This document shows, piece after piece, positions 26,076 through 37,184 of a stretch of 64,000 nucleotides of DNA; the stretch's first letter is position 1, and the number at the start of each line of letters is the position of its first letter. The DNA is from Bacteroidota bacterium (GTDB lineage Bacteria; Bacteroidota; Bacteroidia; UKL13-3). The notes beneath the pieces are model-generated. The model saw only the letters and a program-made list of their open reading frames with translations. It ran no database searches and was not told where the DNA came from. Location: positions 1 through 64,000 of the forward strand of contig JAAFJM010000006.1 in the NCBI GenBank assembly GCA_013298895.1. Reading direction: 5' to 3'. The position numbers were made by a program, and so were the translations under genes.

Positions 26076-26595
26076 ATTCAGTTGTAAAATTATCAATACC
26101 GAGTTTATTAGTTAATAAAGTAATAATACCCTCATTGTCTGCAAATTCATTTGCTACATAATGAGGTTTGCCGTTTTTACCAAATGTAATTTCAATTGGG
26201 TTTTCGGTAGTTTCTTCAATTAAATATTGGCTTGTTTCAAAATTAATTGGAGTACTTAAACCAATACTTAGGGCATAGTTATTAGCATCTTTAATAATTT
26301 GACTGCATAAGCTGTAATCGGCCTCAGCAAAGGGTTTTCCAGCTCCTAATTTTGAAAAAATATCGGCTAGTTTTTTCTCATTAATTCCATATCCCCAAGA
26401 TGTTTGTTTAATTCCTAAACACCATAAATCAATTTGAAAACTACCAATGATATAATTGGTTCTTGGGATATTTTTTACAATTAAAATAGTGGCTTTACCC
26501 GTTTCTTGCCAATCTGTATTAAGATAACATGCTTTAATTGCTAATGTGCGGCCTCTGTCTTTTATATATTTTTCGGGTTTAATATGTTTTGTCAT
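26074..26595 (-). CDS. Conserved Bacteroidota hypothetical protein
   Basis: The 173-residue soluble protein has the blocks IIGSFQIDLWCLGIKQTSWGY, ANNYALSIGLSTPINFETSQYLIEE and EITFGKNGKPHYVANEF. I recall the same pattern (a D-xx-CLG-VK motif followed by a GKPxY end) from Bacteroidota proteins of unknown function, but cannot name the family. It lies downstream of infB, separated from it by a terminator hairpin, so it is probably transcribed independently. Confidence 0.65.
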   Translation of the reverse strand: MTKHIKPEKYIKDRGRTLAIKACYLNTDWQETGKATILIVKNIPRTNYIIGSFQIDLWCLGIKQTSWGYGINEKKLADIFSKLGAGKPFAEADYSLCSQIIKDANNYALSIGLSTPINFETSQYLIEETTENPIEITFGKNGKPHYVANEFADNEGIITLLTNKLGIDNFTTE

Positions 26596-26625
26596 TGTTT
26601 ATTTATTGTTTTGTTTGAAAACAAA

Positions 26626-26660
26626 AACAGCCAAGCTTTTCAGTTTGGCTGTTGTCTTCT
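26626..26660. terminator. Terminator of infB
   Basis: AACAGCCAA and TTGGCTGTT form a 9-bp stem with a 10-base loop. On the minus strand a T-rich run follows. It lies 25 bases beyond the infB stop. Confidence 0.75.
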
Positions 26661-26678
26661 TTTTTTATTATTAGATAT

Positions 26679-29600
26679 TTATTTGCTTGTAGGGCGTTTA
26701 ATTTCAACTTCTTCGTAAGCTTCTACAAAATCGCCTACTTTCATATCATTAAATTTATCGATTGTTAATCCACAGTCAAAACCGTAAGCTACTTCTTTTA
26801 CATCATCTTTAAAGCGTTTTAGTGATGATAATTCACCTGTATGAACCACCACACCATCGCGTATTAAGCGTATTTTTGAGTTACGGAATACTTTACCATC
26901 GGTAACCATACAACCTGCAACGGCTCCAACTTTTGTAATTTTGAATACTTCACGTATTTCAATATTACCAGTAATTTTCTCTTCCATTTTAGGCGTGTGC
27001 ATACCTTCAATAGCCGATTTAATTTCACCAATCGCATTGTAAATAATTGAATACATGCGAATATCGATTGATTCGTTTTCGGCCAATTTGCGCGCTTGAG
27101 GCGAAGGACGTACTTGGAAACCAATAATAATAGCATCAGATGCAGAAGCTAACATTACATCGCTTTCCGATATTTGACCAACTGCTTTGTAAATTACACT
27201 TACTTGAACTTCTTCGGTTGATAATTTTATCAATGAATCTGCTAATGCTTCTACCGAACCATCCACATCACCTTTAACAATAATTTTTAACTCTTTGAAG
27301 TTACCAATTGCTAACCTACGTCCAATTTCATCTAAAGTTATATGTTTATTGGTACGTAAGCCTTGTTCACGTTGTAACTGTTTACGTTTATTAGAAATTT
27401 CCCTTGCTTCAGTTTCAGTTTTAGTAATTATTAATTTATCACCTGCTTGTGGTGCTCCATCAAAACCTAACACAACTGCTGGAGTTGAAGGACCGGCAAA
27501 AAGCATTTTTTTACCACGTTCATCAAACATGGCTTTTACTTTACCCGAATTTGTTCCAGCAATGATTGGATCACCAACTCTTAAAGTTCCGTTTTGAACC
27601 ATTAAGGTAGCCACAATTCCACGTCCTTTATCAAGCGAGGCTTCAATAATTGAGCCTACTGCTCTGCGGTTTGGATTTGCTTTAAGGTCTAATATTTCTG
27701 CCTCAAGTAAAACTTTATCTAGTAATAAATCAATGTTCAAACCTTTTTTAGCAGAAATTTCTTGGGTTTGGTATTTACCACCCCATTCTTCTACTAGTAT
27801 ATTCATTTGGGCTAATTGCTCTCTGATTTTTTCAGTATTAGCACCATCTTTGTCTATTTTATTGAATGCAAAAACTATAGGAACACCAGCTGCTTGCGCA
27901 TGACTGATTGCTTCTTTTGTTTGAGGCATTACACTATCATCGGCAGCAATAACAATAATTACAATATCGGTAATTTTAGCACCACGAGCACGCATAGCGG
28001 TAAATGCCTCGTGACCAGGAGTATCTAAAAATGCAATTTTTTTGCCACTATCTAATGTAACTTCGTAAGCTCCAACGTGCTGAGTAATACCACCCGCTTC
28101 TCCTGCAATAACATTTGCTTTACGTATATAATCTAACAATGAAGTTTTACCGTGATCTACGTGACCCATTACTGTTACAATTGGCGCACGAGGTAATAAA
28201 TCTGCAGGATCGTCAATATCTTCTTCTACTGCTTCTTGTACCTCAGCACTCACAAAGTCAACTTCAAAACCAAATTCTTCTGCAACAATACTAATAGTTT
28301 CTGCATCTAAACGTTGGTTAATTGAAACCATCATACCCAAACTCATACAAGCTGAGATAATTTGAGTAACCGTTACTTCCATCATTTTAGCTAATTCATT
28401 AGCTGTAACAAATTCGGTAACTTTTAATACTTTGTTGGCTAATTCAGCCTCAATTGCAGCTTCTTCTCTTTCACTTCGCGCATCATCTCTTTTTTGCTTA
28501 CGTATTTTTGAACGAACAGCTCCAATATTTGGATTTTTACTTCCTGGATTTAAACGAGCTAAAGTTGCTTTTAATTTATCTTGAACTTCTTTATCAGTAA
28601 TTTCTTTCTTCTCACCTGGTTTGTATGGTGTATTATTACCAAAGCGATTTCCACCAGCAGTATTATTACCACCTTTATTAAATGGCGGACGTGTACCACC
28701 GTTTGGATTATTTCCTTGATAACCTGGGCGATTATTGTTTGGGTTGTTTCCTTGGTAACCTGTTCTAGGAGTACCTGTTCCATTATTAGGATTATTTCCC
28801 TGATAACCAGGTCTATTTCCTCCAGTATTATTTCCTTGGTATGGAGGGCGAGTTGTACCGTCTGCAGGTTTGTTAAATTTATTTAATTTATCATTAGAAG
28901 TATCACTTCCACCTATATAATTATTGCGTTTACGTTTTTTCTTGTTATTAGCATCACTTGATGCTACCGGTTTATTGCTACTTTTTGGTGGGTCAACTGG
29001 TAGAACAATTTTACCCATAACTTTAAGGCCGGAAAGTTTTTCGTAATTTGTTTCCATTACCTCTGTAGGTTTAACCTCAGTAGCTTCAAAAATAGGAGCT
29101 TCACTTACAGGAGCAACAGTTTCAATCTTAGCTTCTATTTCTTTTTCTACCTCTTTAGCAAGAATTATTGGTTTTTCAACAACCTCAATTTTAGGAGTTT
29201 CTTCCTTTTGAACTTGAACTTTTGTTTCCTTTGGAGTTGGTTTTTTCTCAACCACTTTAGATTTTTTTGTCTCTTTCGGACGTTTATCAGGTCGGGTTTT
29301 TGTATTTAATGAATCTAAATCAATTTTACCTAAAATGGTTAATTTAGGCGTTTCAGAGTCATTATCTTCACTATTAATTTCTGATGATTTCTCAACAATT
29401 GGTTCAACTTTGGGTTCTTCAATTGGTTTCGATTCAATTATAATTTTCTCTTCAACTTTAGGAGCTACTTTTTCAATAACTTCAGAAACTGGTTCCTTAA
29501 TTGGAGCTATAACAATTGGTTCTGTGATTATTTCAACAGCTGGTTCAGCTATTTTTTCTGAAGGCTGTTCAACTGTCTTTGAAGTTTTAACTTCAATAGG

Positions 29601-29933
29601 TTTTTCATATCTATTTGATAAGCCTGATTTTACAACAACAATTTCGTCCTCGTAATCATCATCGCTAACATTAGCTTTTGGTTTCAGTTGTTCAATGGTT
29701 ATATCTTTAGGCTTAACTTTGTTGTGGCTAAGTTGTTTAGATTCTTCCTTGTTTTTCTTTTCGCTTTGAAAATCACTAAGCAACACCTTATATTGCTCTT
29801 CTGAAAGCTTTGTAGTTGGCTTAGCCTCAATGCTATGACCTTTTTTGGCTAAATGGTCCACAAGGGTTTGCATTCCTACATTCAGCTCTTTTACTACCGC
29901 ATTTAATCGTTTTGTTCCTGTGCTTTCGCTCAT
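26679..29933 (-). CDS. infB: Translation initiation factor IF-2
   Basis: The 1084-residue GTPase delivers initiator tRNA to the 30S subunit. An N-terminal IF2N-like segment ([24 protein letters not shown]) is followed by a long E/K/P-rich linker. About residues 355-430 hold a Gly/Asn-rich stretch with four YQGNN repeats, then a basic region. The G domain begins near residue 585 ([18 protein letters not shown], then DTPGHEAF and FNKIDKDG). The C-terminal IF2 domains are complete. The core is typical; the repeats in the linker are not. Confidence 0.96.
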   Translation of the reverse strand: MSESTGTKRLNAVVKELNVGMQTLVDHLAKKGHSIEAKPTTKLSEEQYKVLLSDFQSEKKNKEESKQLSHNKVKPKDITIEQLKPKANVSDDDYEDEIVVVKSGLSNRYEKPIEVKTSKTVEQPSEKIAEPAVEIITEPIVIAPIKEPVSEVIEKVAPKVEEKIIIESKPIEEPKVEPIVEKSSEINSEDNDSETPKLTILGKIDLDSLNTKTRPDKRPKETKKSKVVEKKPTPKETKVQVQKEETPKIEVVEKPIILAKEVEKEIEAKIETVAPVSEAPIFEATEVKPTEVMETNYEKLSGLKVMGKIVLPVDPPKSSNKPVASSDANNKKKRKRNNYIGGSDTSNDKLNKFNKPADGTTRPPYQGNNTGGNRPGYQGNNPNNGTGTPRTGYQGNNPNNNRPGYQGNNPNGGTRPPFNKGGNNTAGGNRFGNNTPYKPGEKKEITDKEVQDKLKATLARLNPGSKNPNIGAVRSKIRKQKRDDARSEREEAAIEAELANKVLKVTEFVTANELAKMMEVTVTQIISACMSLGMMVSINQRLDAETISIVAEEFGFEVDFVSAEVQEAVEEDIDDPADLLPRAPIVTVMGHVDHGKTSLLDYIRKANVIAGEAGGITQHVGAYEVTLDSGKKIAFLDTPGHEAFTAMRARGAKITDIVIIVIAADDSVMPQTKEAISHAQAAGVPIVFAFNKIDKDGANTEKIREQLAQMNILVEEWGGKYQTQEISAKKGLNIDLLLDKVLLEAEILDLKANPNRRAVGSIIEASLDKGRGIVATLMVQNGTLRVGDPIIAGTNSGKVKAMFDERGKKMLFAGPSTPAVVLGFDGAPQAGDKLIITKTETEAREISNKRKQLQREQGLRTNKHITLDEIGRRLAIGNFKELKIIVKGDVDGSVEALADSLIKLSTEEVQVSVIYKAVGQISESDVMLASASDAIIIGFQVRPSPQARKLAENESIDIRMYSIIYNAIGEIKSAIEGMHTPKMEEKITGNIEIREVFKITKVGAVAGCMVTDGKVFRNSKIRLIRDGVVVHTGELSSLKRFKDDVKEVAYGFDCGLTIDKFNDMKVGDFVEAYEEVEIKRPTSK

Positions 29934-30194
29934 TAAAATTGTATCGAATTCTTTATAAATTTGTGCGAATATCGTTATTTTTACTGAAATACATTGTTTT
30001 CTGTAAAAACTATTTTAATATTTAAAAAAATTTTATCAAAACTGTAAGGTAATTTTAAGCGTTACTTTAAAATGAAAATGTGGTTTAATGTAGCGATAAT
30101 ACTTCAGACCTAGCCTTTTTCTACAGTAATTGTTGGAAATAATTTTTTAGTTTTTAGTTTTAATTTTAGTAAAAACATGACAAAAAATCTTTAT
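29934..30194. other. Intergenic region between infB and the aminotransferase gene
   Basis: AT-rich and without a credible gene. It must contain the infB promoter. I see no exact TAnnTTTG match and no hairpin terminator for the aminotransferase gene. Confidence 0.4.
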
Positions 30195-31379
30195 TTATAC
30201 TAAATCTAAATTCTTTAAAATAATTTCAATTCCAATATTCAATTCATTTTTGCTTATCGTTAAGGGAGGTACTATCCTTATAGAGCTATTGGCATATAAA
30301 AACCAATCAATAATTAATCCATCTGCCAAACATAACTGACATAATTTTAAGGTTTGCTCAAAATTATCTAATTGTGCAGCAAGCATTAAACCTTTTCCAC
30401 GTATTTCTTTTATTTTGGGGTGAATTAGATTTTCTCTAATAAAATTTTCTTTATCAGGTATTTTATTTATCAAATCAAGGTTTTCAATTTCAATTAATCC
30501 AGCCAATGCAGCTGCAGCTACCACTGCATGTCCACCAAAGGTGGTTATATGCCCCAAAATTGGATTGTCTGTAAACACATGCATCATTCGTTTTGAGGTG
30601 ATAAATGCACCAATGGGCATACCTGCTCCTAGTGCTTTTCCCAATAATAAAACGTCTGGAACAATATTCCAATGTTCAAATGCAAACATTTTCCCTGTTT
30701 TTCCAATTCCGGCTTGTATTTCATCAAAAATGAGCAATGCACAATTTTCTCTACATTTTTGTTGCAACGCACTCAGAAATTCAATGGTTGGTTCTATATA
30801 TCCTGCTTCACCTTGGATGGTTTCTATAATGACACATGCTGTTTGTTTGTCAATAATTTTTAAACTTTCAATATTGTTAAACTCTATAAATTCTATATCG
30901 GGTAATAGAGGACGATAAGGTTGTGTGTAATATTCATTACTGTTTAAACTTAAAGCAGCATGTGTACTGCCATGATAAGCATTTTTGCAAGCAATTATTT
31001 TTGATTTTTTTGTAACACGTTTAGCTAATTTTAAGGCTCCATCTGTGGCTTCTGCGCCCGAATTTACTAAATATACGCAATCTAAATTTTCGGGTAAATA
31101 GTCTGTTATTTTTTTTGCTAATAATGCTGTAGGCTCCTGAATAAACTCTCCATACACCATTAAGTGAAGATATTTGTCTACTTGGTTTTTTATAGCTGTC
31201 TTTACAGCTTCATTTCCATGACCTAAACTGCTAACCGAAATTCCCGATATGAAATCTAAATATTTTTTACCAGTTGAATCGTATAAAAACACACCTTCAG
31301 CTTTCGAAACTTCTAGCATAAGTGGGAAATTAGTTGTTTGTGCCTGATGTGAAAGAAATAATTGTCGGTTTGTAAGCAT
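30195..31379 (-). CDS. Class III aminotransferase, acetylornithine/4-aminobutyrate type
   Basis: The 394-residue PLP enzyme of the ArgD/GabT superfamily shows VNSGAEATDGALKLAK (about residues 105-120), NAYHGSTHAALSL, the PLP-contact FDEIQAGIGKTGK (D219) and the Schiff-base lysine K248 in LLLGKALGAGMPIGA. Length fits ArgD-like enzymes. The amino donor cannot be settled from sequence; no arginine, lysine or GABA pathway gene lies near. It stands as a single gene. Confidence 0.88.
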   Translation of the reverse strand: MLTNRQLFLSHQAQTTNFPLMLEVSKAEGVFLYDSTGKKYLDFISGISVSSLGHGNEAVKTAIKNQVDKYLHLMVYGEFIQEPTALLAKKITDYLPENLDCVYLVNSGAEATDGALKLAKRVTKKSKIIACKNAYHGSTHAALSLNSNEYYTQPYRPLLPDIEFIEFNNIESLKIIDKQTACVIIETIQGEAGYIEPTIEFLSALQQKCRENCALLIFDEIQAGIGKTGKMFAFEHWNIVPDVLLLGKALGAGMPIGAFITSKRMMHVFTDNPILGHITTFGGHAVVAAAALAGLIEIENLDLINKIPDKENFIRENLIHPKIKEIRGKGLMLAAQLDNFEQTLKLCQLCLADGLIIDWFLYANSSIRIVPPLTISKNELNIGIEIILKNLDLV

Positions 31380-31580
31380 GTTGCAAATTAATTGAAAGTA
31401 TCGGAAAATTTATAGACATAACTAATGCTGACAATAGTCAATATTAATAGTGACCGAGTGATTATTTTGTACACCACATTCAAATTAATTTTGAGTATCA
31501 AATAAGTAAAACTTATAACATAATTTTAAATCCCAATGTGTTTTTACTTATAATATTGTATTTGTAAAATCTTGACTATA

Positions 31581-32408
31581 ATGATAAATAAAATTCTAGT
31601 ACCAACCGACTTTTCTGAAGTTGCAAATAATGCGTTGCAGTATGCAATAAGTTTGTCGTTAAAAATTAATGCAGAAATTCATCTTTTGTATGTTAAGAAT
31701 GTTCCATTGGTTGATAGTTCTTACCCTGATACAATTTATCAAAGCTATATGAGTGAAATTGATGATTATACTACAGATAGATTTGCTCATTTAAAAAATA
31801 GTACTTTGGAAATGAGTGGCGTAAAATATGTAACTCATTCGGCTTTTGGATTCATTAATGATGAAATTCAGGAGTTTACCAACCACAACAAAATTGATTT
31901 AATCATATTAGGTACAACTGGAGCAAGTGGTATTCAGGAAGTACTGATAGGTAGTAATGCTGCTTCTGTTGTTGCTAAATCTGAGGTCCCTGTTTTAGTA
32001 ATTCCTCCATCGGCAAAATTTGAAGAGATAAAACATATTGTATATTCAAGTGATTTCAACGAGCCCGAATTTCCAGCTTTATCTCGTTTGGCATATTTTG
32101 CAGATTTATATAACGCTGAAATTAGTATTTTACACGTTAAATCTGAATTTGATAATTATTTTGATGAAGAGCATAACTTTTTTGTAAAAAATAAAGATCA
32201 AATAGCTTTAAACAACTGGAAAATTGTGAAAGTAGAGGAAATAAGCAATGTTATAGATAGTATAAATAGTTATGTAGAGAAAGAACACACTAACTTACTA
32301 GTTATGGCTAAGCACAATCGGAATTTCTTTGATAGATTATTTCACAGAAGTTTAAGTAAACAAATGGCTTATCACACCAAAATTCCTTTATTGGTTTTAA
32401 ATAAATAA
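31581..32408 (+). CDS. Universal stress protein, tandem Usp domains
   Basis: The 275-residue protein has two Usp domains. The first (NKILVPTDFSEVANNALQYA ... LIILGTTGASGIQEVLIGSNA) carries a GxxG-(x)n-GS type ATP-binding motif; the second (IKHIVYSSDFNEPEFPALSR ... NLLVMAKHNRNFFDRLF) is more divergent. The ATG at 31581 was preferred over the TTG at 31572. It probably acts in stress adaptation in the cytoplasm. It is convergent with the OmpA gene, with a strong terminator between them. Confidence 0.85.
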   Translation: MINKILVPTDFSEVANNALQYAISLSLKINAEIHLLYVKNVPLVDSSYPDTIYQSYMSEIDDYTTDRFAHLKNSTLEMSGVKYVTHSAFGFINDEIQEFTNHNKIDLIILGTTGASGIQEVLIGSNAASVVAKSEVPVLVIPPSAKFEEIKHIVYSSDFNEPEFPALSRLAYFADLYNAEISILHVKSEFDNYFDEEHNFFVKNKDQIALNNWKIVKVEEISNVIDSINSYVEKEHTNLLVMAKHNRNFFDRLFHRSLSKQMAYHTKIPLLVLNK

Positions 32409-32451
32409 AAGGGTCTAAATTTTACACTAAAACAGGAGATTACATAGTTAA

Positions 32452-32487
32452 AAATGCCATTTATCAAGTGACAAATGGCATTTTTAA
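32452..32487. terminator. Bidirectional terminator
   Basis: AAATGCCATTT and AAATGGCATTT form a perfect 11-bp stem with a 10-base loop and flanking A/T runs, between the convergent stress-protein and OmpA genes. Confidence 0.85.
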
Positions 32488-32507
32488 TTATATAACTATA
32501 TTAGAAA

Positions 32508-34967
32508 TTATTTAATTATTTTAAATTCAACTCTCCTATTTTTGGCTCTTCCTTCCACCGTTTTATTATTAGCTACTGGGTTTTTACTTCCAAAACCTTT
32601 AGCTGTAAGTCTAGTAGATTCTAAGCCTTTTGAAATTAAAAATTCTTTCACAGCATTTGCCCTACTTTGACTTAATTTTAAATTACTAGCTGGTTTACCT
32701 ACATTATCTGTAAAGCCATTTATATTTAACTTATATTCTGACTTAATAATTAGTAATTCGGCTAATTCGGTTAAACTTAATAATGAACTCTCTTTAATTT
32801 TTGAAGTCCCTGTTTCAAACTCTAAATTACTAAAGGCTTCATTCAGTACTTTGGTTTCCTCCAGTGTCAGTACCACCGCTTCAGGAATAGGATTAATAGC
32901 AGCAACAGGACAACCAGCGTTAGAAATAGGACCAGCTTCATTAGGGCAGTTATCTTCAAAATCGGTTAAACCATCTAAATCACTGTCAGGACAACCATTT
33001 AACTCTTTTAAACCTTTTTGTGTAGGGCATTTATCTCGTTTATCTATGACACCATCACCATCTGAATCTGGGCATCCATTGAGTATTTTTAAACCGTAAA
33101 CAAGTTTACAAGAATCTTGGTAATCGGCTACACCATCATTATCTATATCTGGGCAACCATCAAGTTCTAATTTACCATATTCATTAGGACATACATCTTC
33201 GTTATCAATAACTTTATCTCCATCTGTATCAGGACAACCATTCATATCTATTCTGCCTGAATCTAATGGACACTTATCGTCTTTATCTGCTACACCATCA
33301 TTATCTTTATCGGCACATCCCATCAATTTAGCATTTCCCTTTTCATTTAAACAACTATCTTTATAATCAGGCACACAATCATCATCTTTATCAGGACAGC
33401 CAAATGCACAAGGCTTACCTGCAACATTAATGCAACTGTCTTTATTGTCAGCAATCCCATCTTTATCTTTATCAGGGCAACCGTTCAATTCAATAGTGCC
33501 ATACTTTTTAAAGCACTTATCTTTTTTGTTTGGAATTCCATCACCATCTCTATCGTTATTGTTACCAAAATTCCAATTTATCCCTGTTCTTATATTGATA
33601 AATTTTGCTTCATCATATTGAGTAACTGCCAATAAATTATCACTAAATAAATAGGTTTGAAATGGACCAAGATTTAAAGACAAACCCAAACCTGCATTGT
33701 TAATTGTTTTGTTGTAATAAGTACCACTAATTCTTAAATCTAAAATTGACCATACTTTTTTGGTAAAAGCCAAACTAAGTGCTGGATTAAAAGTTTTTAC
33801 TCCAAAATTATTAAAAAAAACAAAGTCGAAAGTATTATTATAATTGATTGCATATTGACCTCCTAAGTACATTTTTGTACTTAAACTTGTTGAATAACTT
33901 CCTGTTGTTTCTTTAGGCACAAATACATTTTTTAAAAGAGAATCTTGCAAAGTTTTAAATCTATTCTCAATGAAGTTTGAATCATTTATTTGATTTAGTT
34001 CTTTTATGTCTTGTCCTTTATAGTTAAACTCTGCAACTGGCATATCATAAGATCTAGTATTTTTATTCCAATTTATACTTCCTATGTCAATTATACTTGC
34101 AGATACTGAAAAATGTTGGTTGAATTTGTAATTTGCACCAATATCAAAACCCCAACCAGAGCCAGAAACAAGACCTCTTTTGTCAAAAAATTTAGATATA
34201 TCATTCATGAAATTATAATCACTTGGTACATCTTGGCTATTATTCAAAGTAGAATAAAACAACTTGTCAATATTGAAATCATTTTTTCTTAAATCATCAA
34301 TTCCGGCAGTATTAGCCTTAAAGCCCGCTTTTACATAAATAGAATCCATGTTAGATGAAATATTTAAAGTACTTTGATCAATATTAATATTATAAATTCC
34401 TTGCAAATATTTTACCCTAAATCCAATACTTAATTTTTTACCAAATTCTCTAGTATAACCTAAATGAAAGTTATAAGAAGCAGTGGAATTAATATCAATA
34501 TTTCCTAAATTAGCTTGACGATTCAATGTATTTTGAAAAAAAGTTGATCCTTGTGTAAAACCGAGAATGTCTTTAGGAGGGCTACCATAAAAGTCAAAAT
34601 TAGTTTGCAATCCTAAACTAAAATAATTTTTCTTAATGGCAAAGCCAATAAAAATTGGATCAAAAGTGGCAGATAGCCCCACATTATTGAACGACAAATT
34701 ATTATCACCCACAATACGTTTAAAAGTACTATCTGGATTTTCATTTTTGTTAAAAATATCTGCTAAAGTAATTTCGGGTGTTTGGACACTTATATAAGAA
34801 CCCACAAGGCCAAATGTAAAATTAGCTTGCGGTCTAATTCCTGGATTTAGTAAATTACTTTGACCAACATTTCTGAAATTATATAAGTTTAAATTAGTTT
34901 GAGCTTTTACAACGACACTCAAAATAAATAACTGAAAAACAATATTTAAAAAATATTTTATCTTCAT
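32508..34967 (-). CDS. OmpA-family protein with DUF5723-like barrel and thrombospondin-3 repeats
   Basis: The 819-residue outer-membrane protein has a signal peptide ending VVKAQ, an N-terminal beta-barrel-like region of about 440 residues resembling DUF5723 (RNVGQSNLLNPGIRP, GFAIKKNYFSLGLQTNFDF), a run of calcium-binding thrombospondin type 3 repeats (about 470-690: DRDGDGIPNKKDKC, then repeated DxDxDGVxDxxDxCP with GCPD), and a C-terminal OmpA domain (LNINGFTDNVGKPASN, LSQSRANAVKEFL, GRAKNRRVEFKI) that binds peptidoglycan. It anchors the outer membrane to the wall. It follows a large lipoprotein gene by 36 bases and is probably co-transcribed with it. Confidence 0.9.
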   Translation of the reverse strand: MKIKYFLNIVFQLFILSVVVKAQTNLNLYNFRNVGQSNLLNPGIRPQANFTFGLVGSYISVQTPEITLADIFNKNENPDSTFKRIVGDNNLSFNNVGLSATFDPIFIGFAIKKNYFSLGLQTNFDFYGSPPKDILGFTQGSTFFQNTLNRQANLGNIDINSTASYNFHLGYTREFGKKLSIGFRVKYLQGIYNINIDQSTLNISSNMDSIYVKAGFKANTAGIDDLRKNDFNIDKLFYSTLNNSQDVPSDYNFMNDISKFFDKRGLVSGSGWGFDIGANYKFNQHFSVSASIIDIGSINWNKNTRSYDMPVAEFNYKGQDIKELNQINDSNFIENRFKTLQDSLLKNVFVPKETTGSYSTSLSTKMYLGGQYAINYNNTFDFVFFNNFGVKTFNPALSLAFTKKVWSILDLRISGTYYNKTINNAGLGLSLNLGPFQTYLFSDNLLAVTQYDEAKFINIRTGINWNFGNNNDRDGDGIPNKKDKCFKKYGTIELNGCPDKDKDGIADNKDSCINVAGKPCAFGCPDKDDDCVPDYKDSCLNEKGNAKLMGCADKDNDGVADKDDKCPLDSGRIDMNGCPDTDGDKVIDNEDVCPNEYGKLELDGCPDIDNDGVADYQDSCKLVYGLKILNGCPDSDGDGVIDKRDKCPTQKGLKELNGCPDSDLDGLTDFEDNCPNEAGPISNAGCPVAAINPIPEAVVLTLEETKVLNEAFSNLEFETGTSKIKESSLLSLTELAELLIIKSEYKLNINGFTDNVGKPASNLKLSQSRANAVKEFLISKGLESTRLTAKGFGSKNPVANNKTVEGRAKNRRVEFKIIK

Positions 34968-35003
34968 AAAAGTAAATAAATTAATGGTAAAAAATAAATA
35001 GAA

Positions 35004-37100
35004 TTAAAGTTTAAAAGACGTAGTTACACCAAGAGATACTTTAATAAAATAATCACTAAAAACTTTCACAGTTTTGTTTCCATTATTTTCTGTTTTTAAA
35101 GTTGATTTCGTAATGATTTTATCTACTCCACTTTCCTTTAATTTTTTTAATAATATTTCATTTATTCCTATTTCACTCCTCGATTTTGTAGTTTGTATAA
35201 CTTTACCATCGGCATCGGTTATTGCACTCAGTAAAATTGTTTTGTCGTTCAATGAGTCAATAATGGTGTTGGTTTTACTATTATAAAAATATAGCTTTAA
35301 AGTAGTTTCAAAAGGAAAACCATTTTCGGTATTTAAACCTAATGTAAATCTCGTAAATTGATTTAAAGAATTTATATCGAATTTACTAGTATCTGAAAGA
35401 GAAAAATTAGTTGTTCTTATTGCCAAAGGCAAATCTAACTCCACATCAACGCTTATACTTGAACCACGTTTTACAAATTGATTTTTTGATTGGTCTTTAA
35501 CAGCGTTAGTAATGGCTTTTCCTTCTACTTTAATACTGTGTGGTGGAAGCGACATGAGTTCATTAATTTTACCATTATTATTTTTATTGCTATATACCTG
35601 TGTAGTTAGTTTTGTTTGATTAACCTCACTCACCGATGGGTAATTAGCTTCAAAAGGCAATAATTGGGCATCTTGACTTATACCATCGTTGTTTTTACCA
35701 ATAAAATTATAATTAAATTTAATTGGTATCCCAATCGAATTATTCACTTTTAATTTAAGTTCTCCATCGTAAAGATTTAAGCCACCTTTTATTTTATCTA
35801 AAAATGAAAGGTTGATGAAATTATTATTATCTGATGGAACTTCAATTGTCCCTGGATAACCTTCAAAATATTCAAGTTGTAACTTGGTAGTTTCAATTCG
35901 TAAATTTATGTAATCCGAAGAGTCAAAAGCTACTGCATTACCGCTTGAAATAACCTTGGCAGTATAATTTACTGGAATATAATTATATGGTTTATTTGGA
36001 TTCTGTGTTAAATCAAAATCAACATTTGATATATCAATAGATGAATCAATAATGTTTGTGCCATTACCAGTATATGGAATGTTAATAATTTGACTAGGAA
36101 ACGGTAAACCATTCCTTTTGGCACCTGGAAAATTTATGGTTAGTTGAATAGGTTCTTTAATTGTAGATTGGGCAACAAACTTTAATTTACCTGCAGCCAA
36201 GTTCAACTTTCTGACCCTTTGTGTTGTATCGGATGGTGTAAAATCTATTTCAGTGCTCTTGGCTGGAATATCTTGATCAGGGAATTTAGCTACCCCGCTA
36301 ATGGCACGTAAATTTCTTCCAATTGCATTGATAACGATTGAATCTTGGTAATTAATTAAAACAGCTGTTGGAGCTGAACTATTGGTATTTAAAATTGGTA
36401 AATTATATCCTAAAGTATTGCTCAAAGATTTATTTATTAATTGAATAGAATCCGATTTGCTGGCACCAGGGGCTATATTTGTGTAATTAAAAACACCAAG
36501 TTCCAATGGTGTTGGTGTAAGATTATATAATTTCAGCTGTATTGTATTTAAATTGACAGGTAATTTATTGGTGATTTTAATTATTAAGTAACCCTCCGAA
36601 AAAGTTATAGACGAAAACTCTGTAAAAGCTTCAAAAGAAGTAATATTTGAAATGTTTTCGCTTATGGCAGGAAAAATACTAACTGTACCTTCTACTGCAT
36701 CAAAAGCAGCCTTGGACGCTGGGTTAAAACTTGTAGATAACTCTTGTAAGGTAACCTGTTTTGTGTTTCTAACTTCTGAAATAAGAATTGAACCTAATTT
36801 ATTATTTAAATTGGTCTTATTGGGGTTTTCAAATTCAAAAAAATCAGCCACATCATATTTGTAAAGGTTATCCTCTCTATATATAAAACGAACCAAACCG
36901 TTTGCATCAATCTTAATATTGGTAGTATCTTCTTCAACATAATTAAGCATACTTATTTTAGTATTTACCAATGGTATGGCAAATTCAGGTGTAGGTTTAT
37001 AAGTATCAAATTTCGAAAAATCAGTAGTGTCTTTCTTACATCCATTTAAAAAAAATAGACCAAAACTTAAAACTAAAATTAAAGAGTACTTGTTTGTCAT
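35004..37100 (-). CDS. Large lipoprotein of unknown function
   Basis: The 698-residue protein has a lipoprotein signal (FFLNGCKKD, Cys 21). It is beta-rich without repeats that I can name. Conserved-looking blocks include FAIPLVNTKISMLNYVEEDTT near the start and TTNFSLSDTSKFDINSLNQF near residue 560. It sits between a sensor kinase gene (84 bases upstream) and an OmpA gene (36 bases downstream) on the same strand, so all three may form one unit. A structural envelope role is likely; no family is recognised. Confidence 0.7.
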   Translation of the reverse strand: MTNKYSLILVLSFGLFFLNGCKKDTTDFSKFDTYKPTPEFAIPLVNTKISMLNYVEEDTTNIKIDANGLVRFIYREDNLYKYDVADFFEFENPNKTNLNNKLGSILISEVRNTKQVTLQELSTSFNPASKAAFDAVEGTVSIFPAISENISNITSFEAFTEFSSITFSEGYLIIKITNKLPVNLNTIQLKLYNLTPTPLELGVFNYTNIAPGASKSDSIQLINKSLSNTLGYNLPILNTNSSAPTAVLINYQDSIVINAIGRNLRAISGVAKFPDQDIPAKSTEIDFTPSDTTQRVRKLNLAAGKLKFVAQSTIKEPIQLTINFPGAKRNGLPFPSQIINIPYTGNGTNIIDSSIDISNVDFDLTQNPNKPYNYIPVNYTAKVISSGNAVAFDSSDYINLRIETTKLQLEYFEGYPGTIEVPSDNNNFINLSFLDKIKGGLNLYDGELKLKVNNSIGIPIKFNYNFIGKNNDGISQDAQLLPFEANYPSVSEVNQTKLTTQVYSNKNNNGKINELMSLPPHSIKVEGKAITNAVKDQSKNQFVKRGSSISVDVELDLPLAIRTTNFSLSDTSKFDINSLNQFTRFTLGLNTENGFPFETTLKLYFYNSKTNTIIDSLNDKTILLSAITDADGKVIQTTKSRSEIGINEILLKKLKESGVDKIITKSTLKTENNGNKTVKVFSDYFIKVSLGVTTSFKL

Positions 37101-37184
37101 AAATTTATTTCATTTACCACAAATTAAGTCATAATTATGTAAAAAAAAACATTCGAGTAAGTTAACTCTAATAACTAATACAAA

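Noticed and set aside
31491-31501. FNR-like site TTGAGTATCAA upstream of the universal stress protein gene
   Set aside because: The half-sites are separated by 3 bases instead of the 6 of an FNR box (TTGA-N6-TCAA), and no Fnr-type regulator was recognised nearby.
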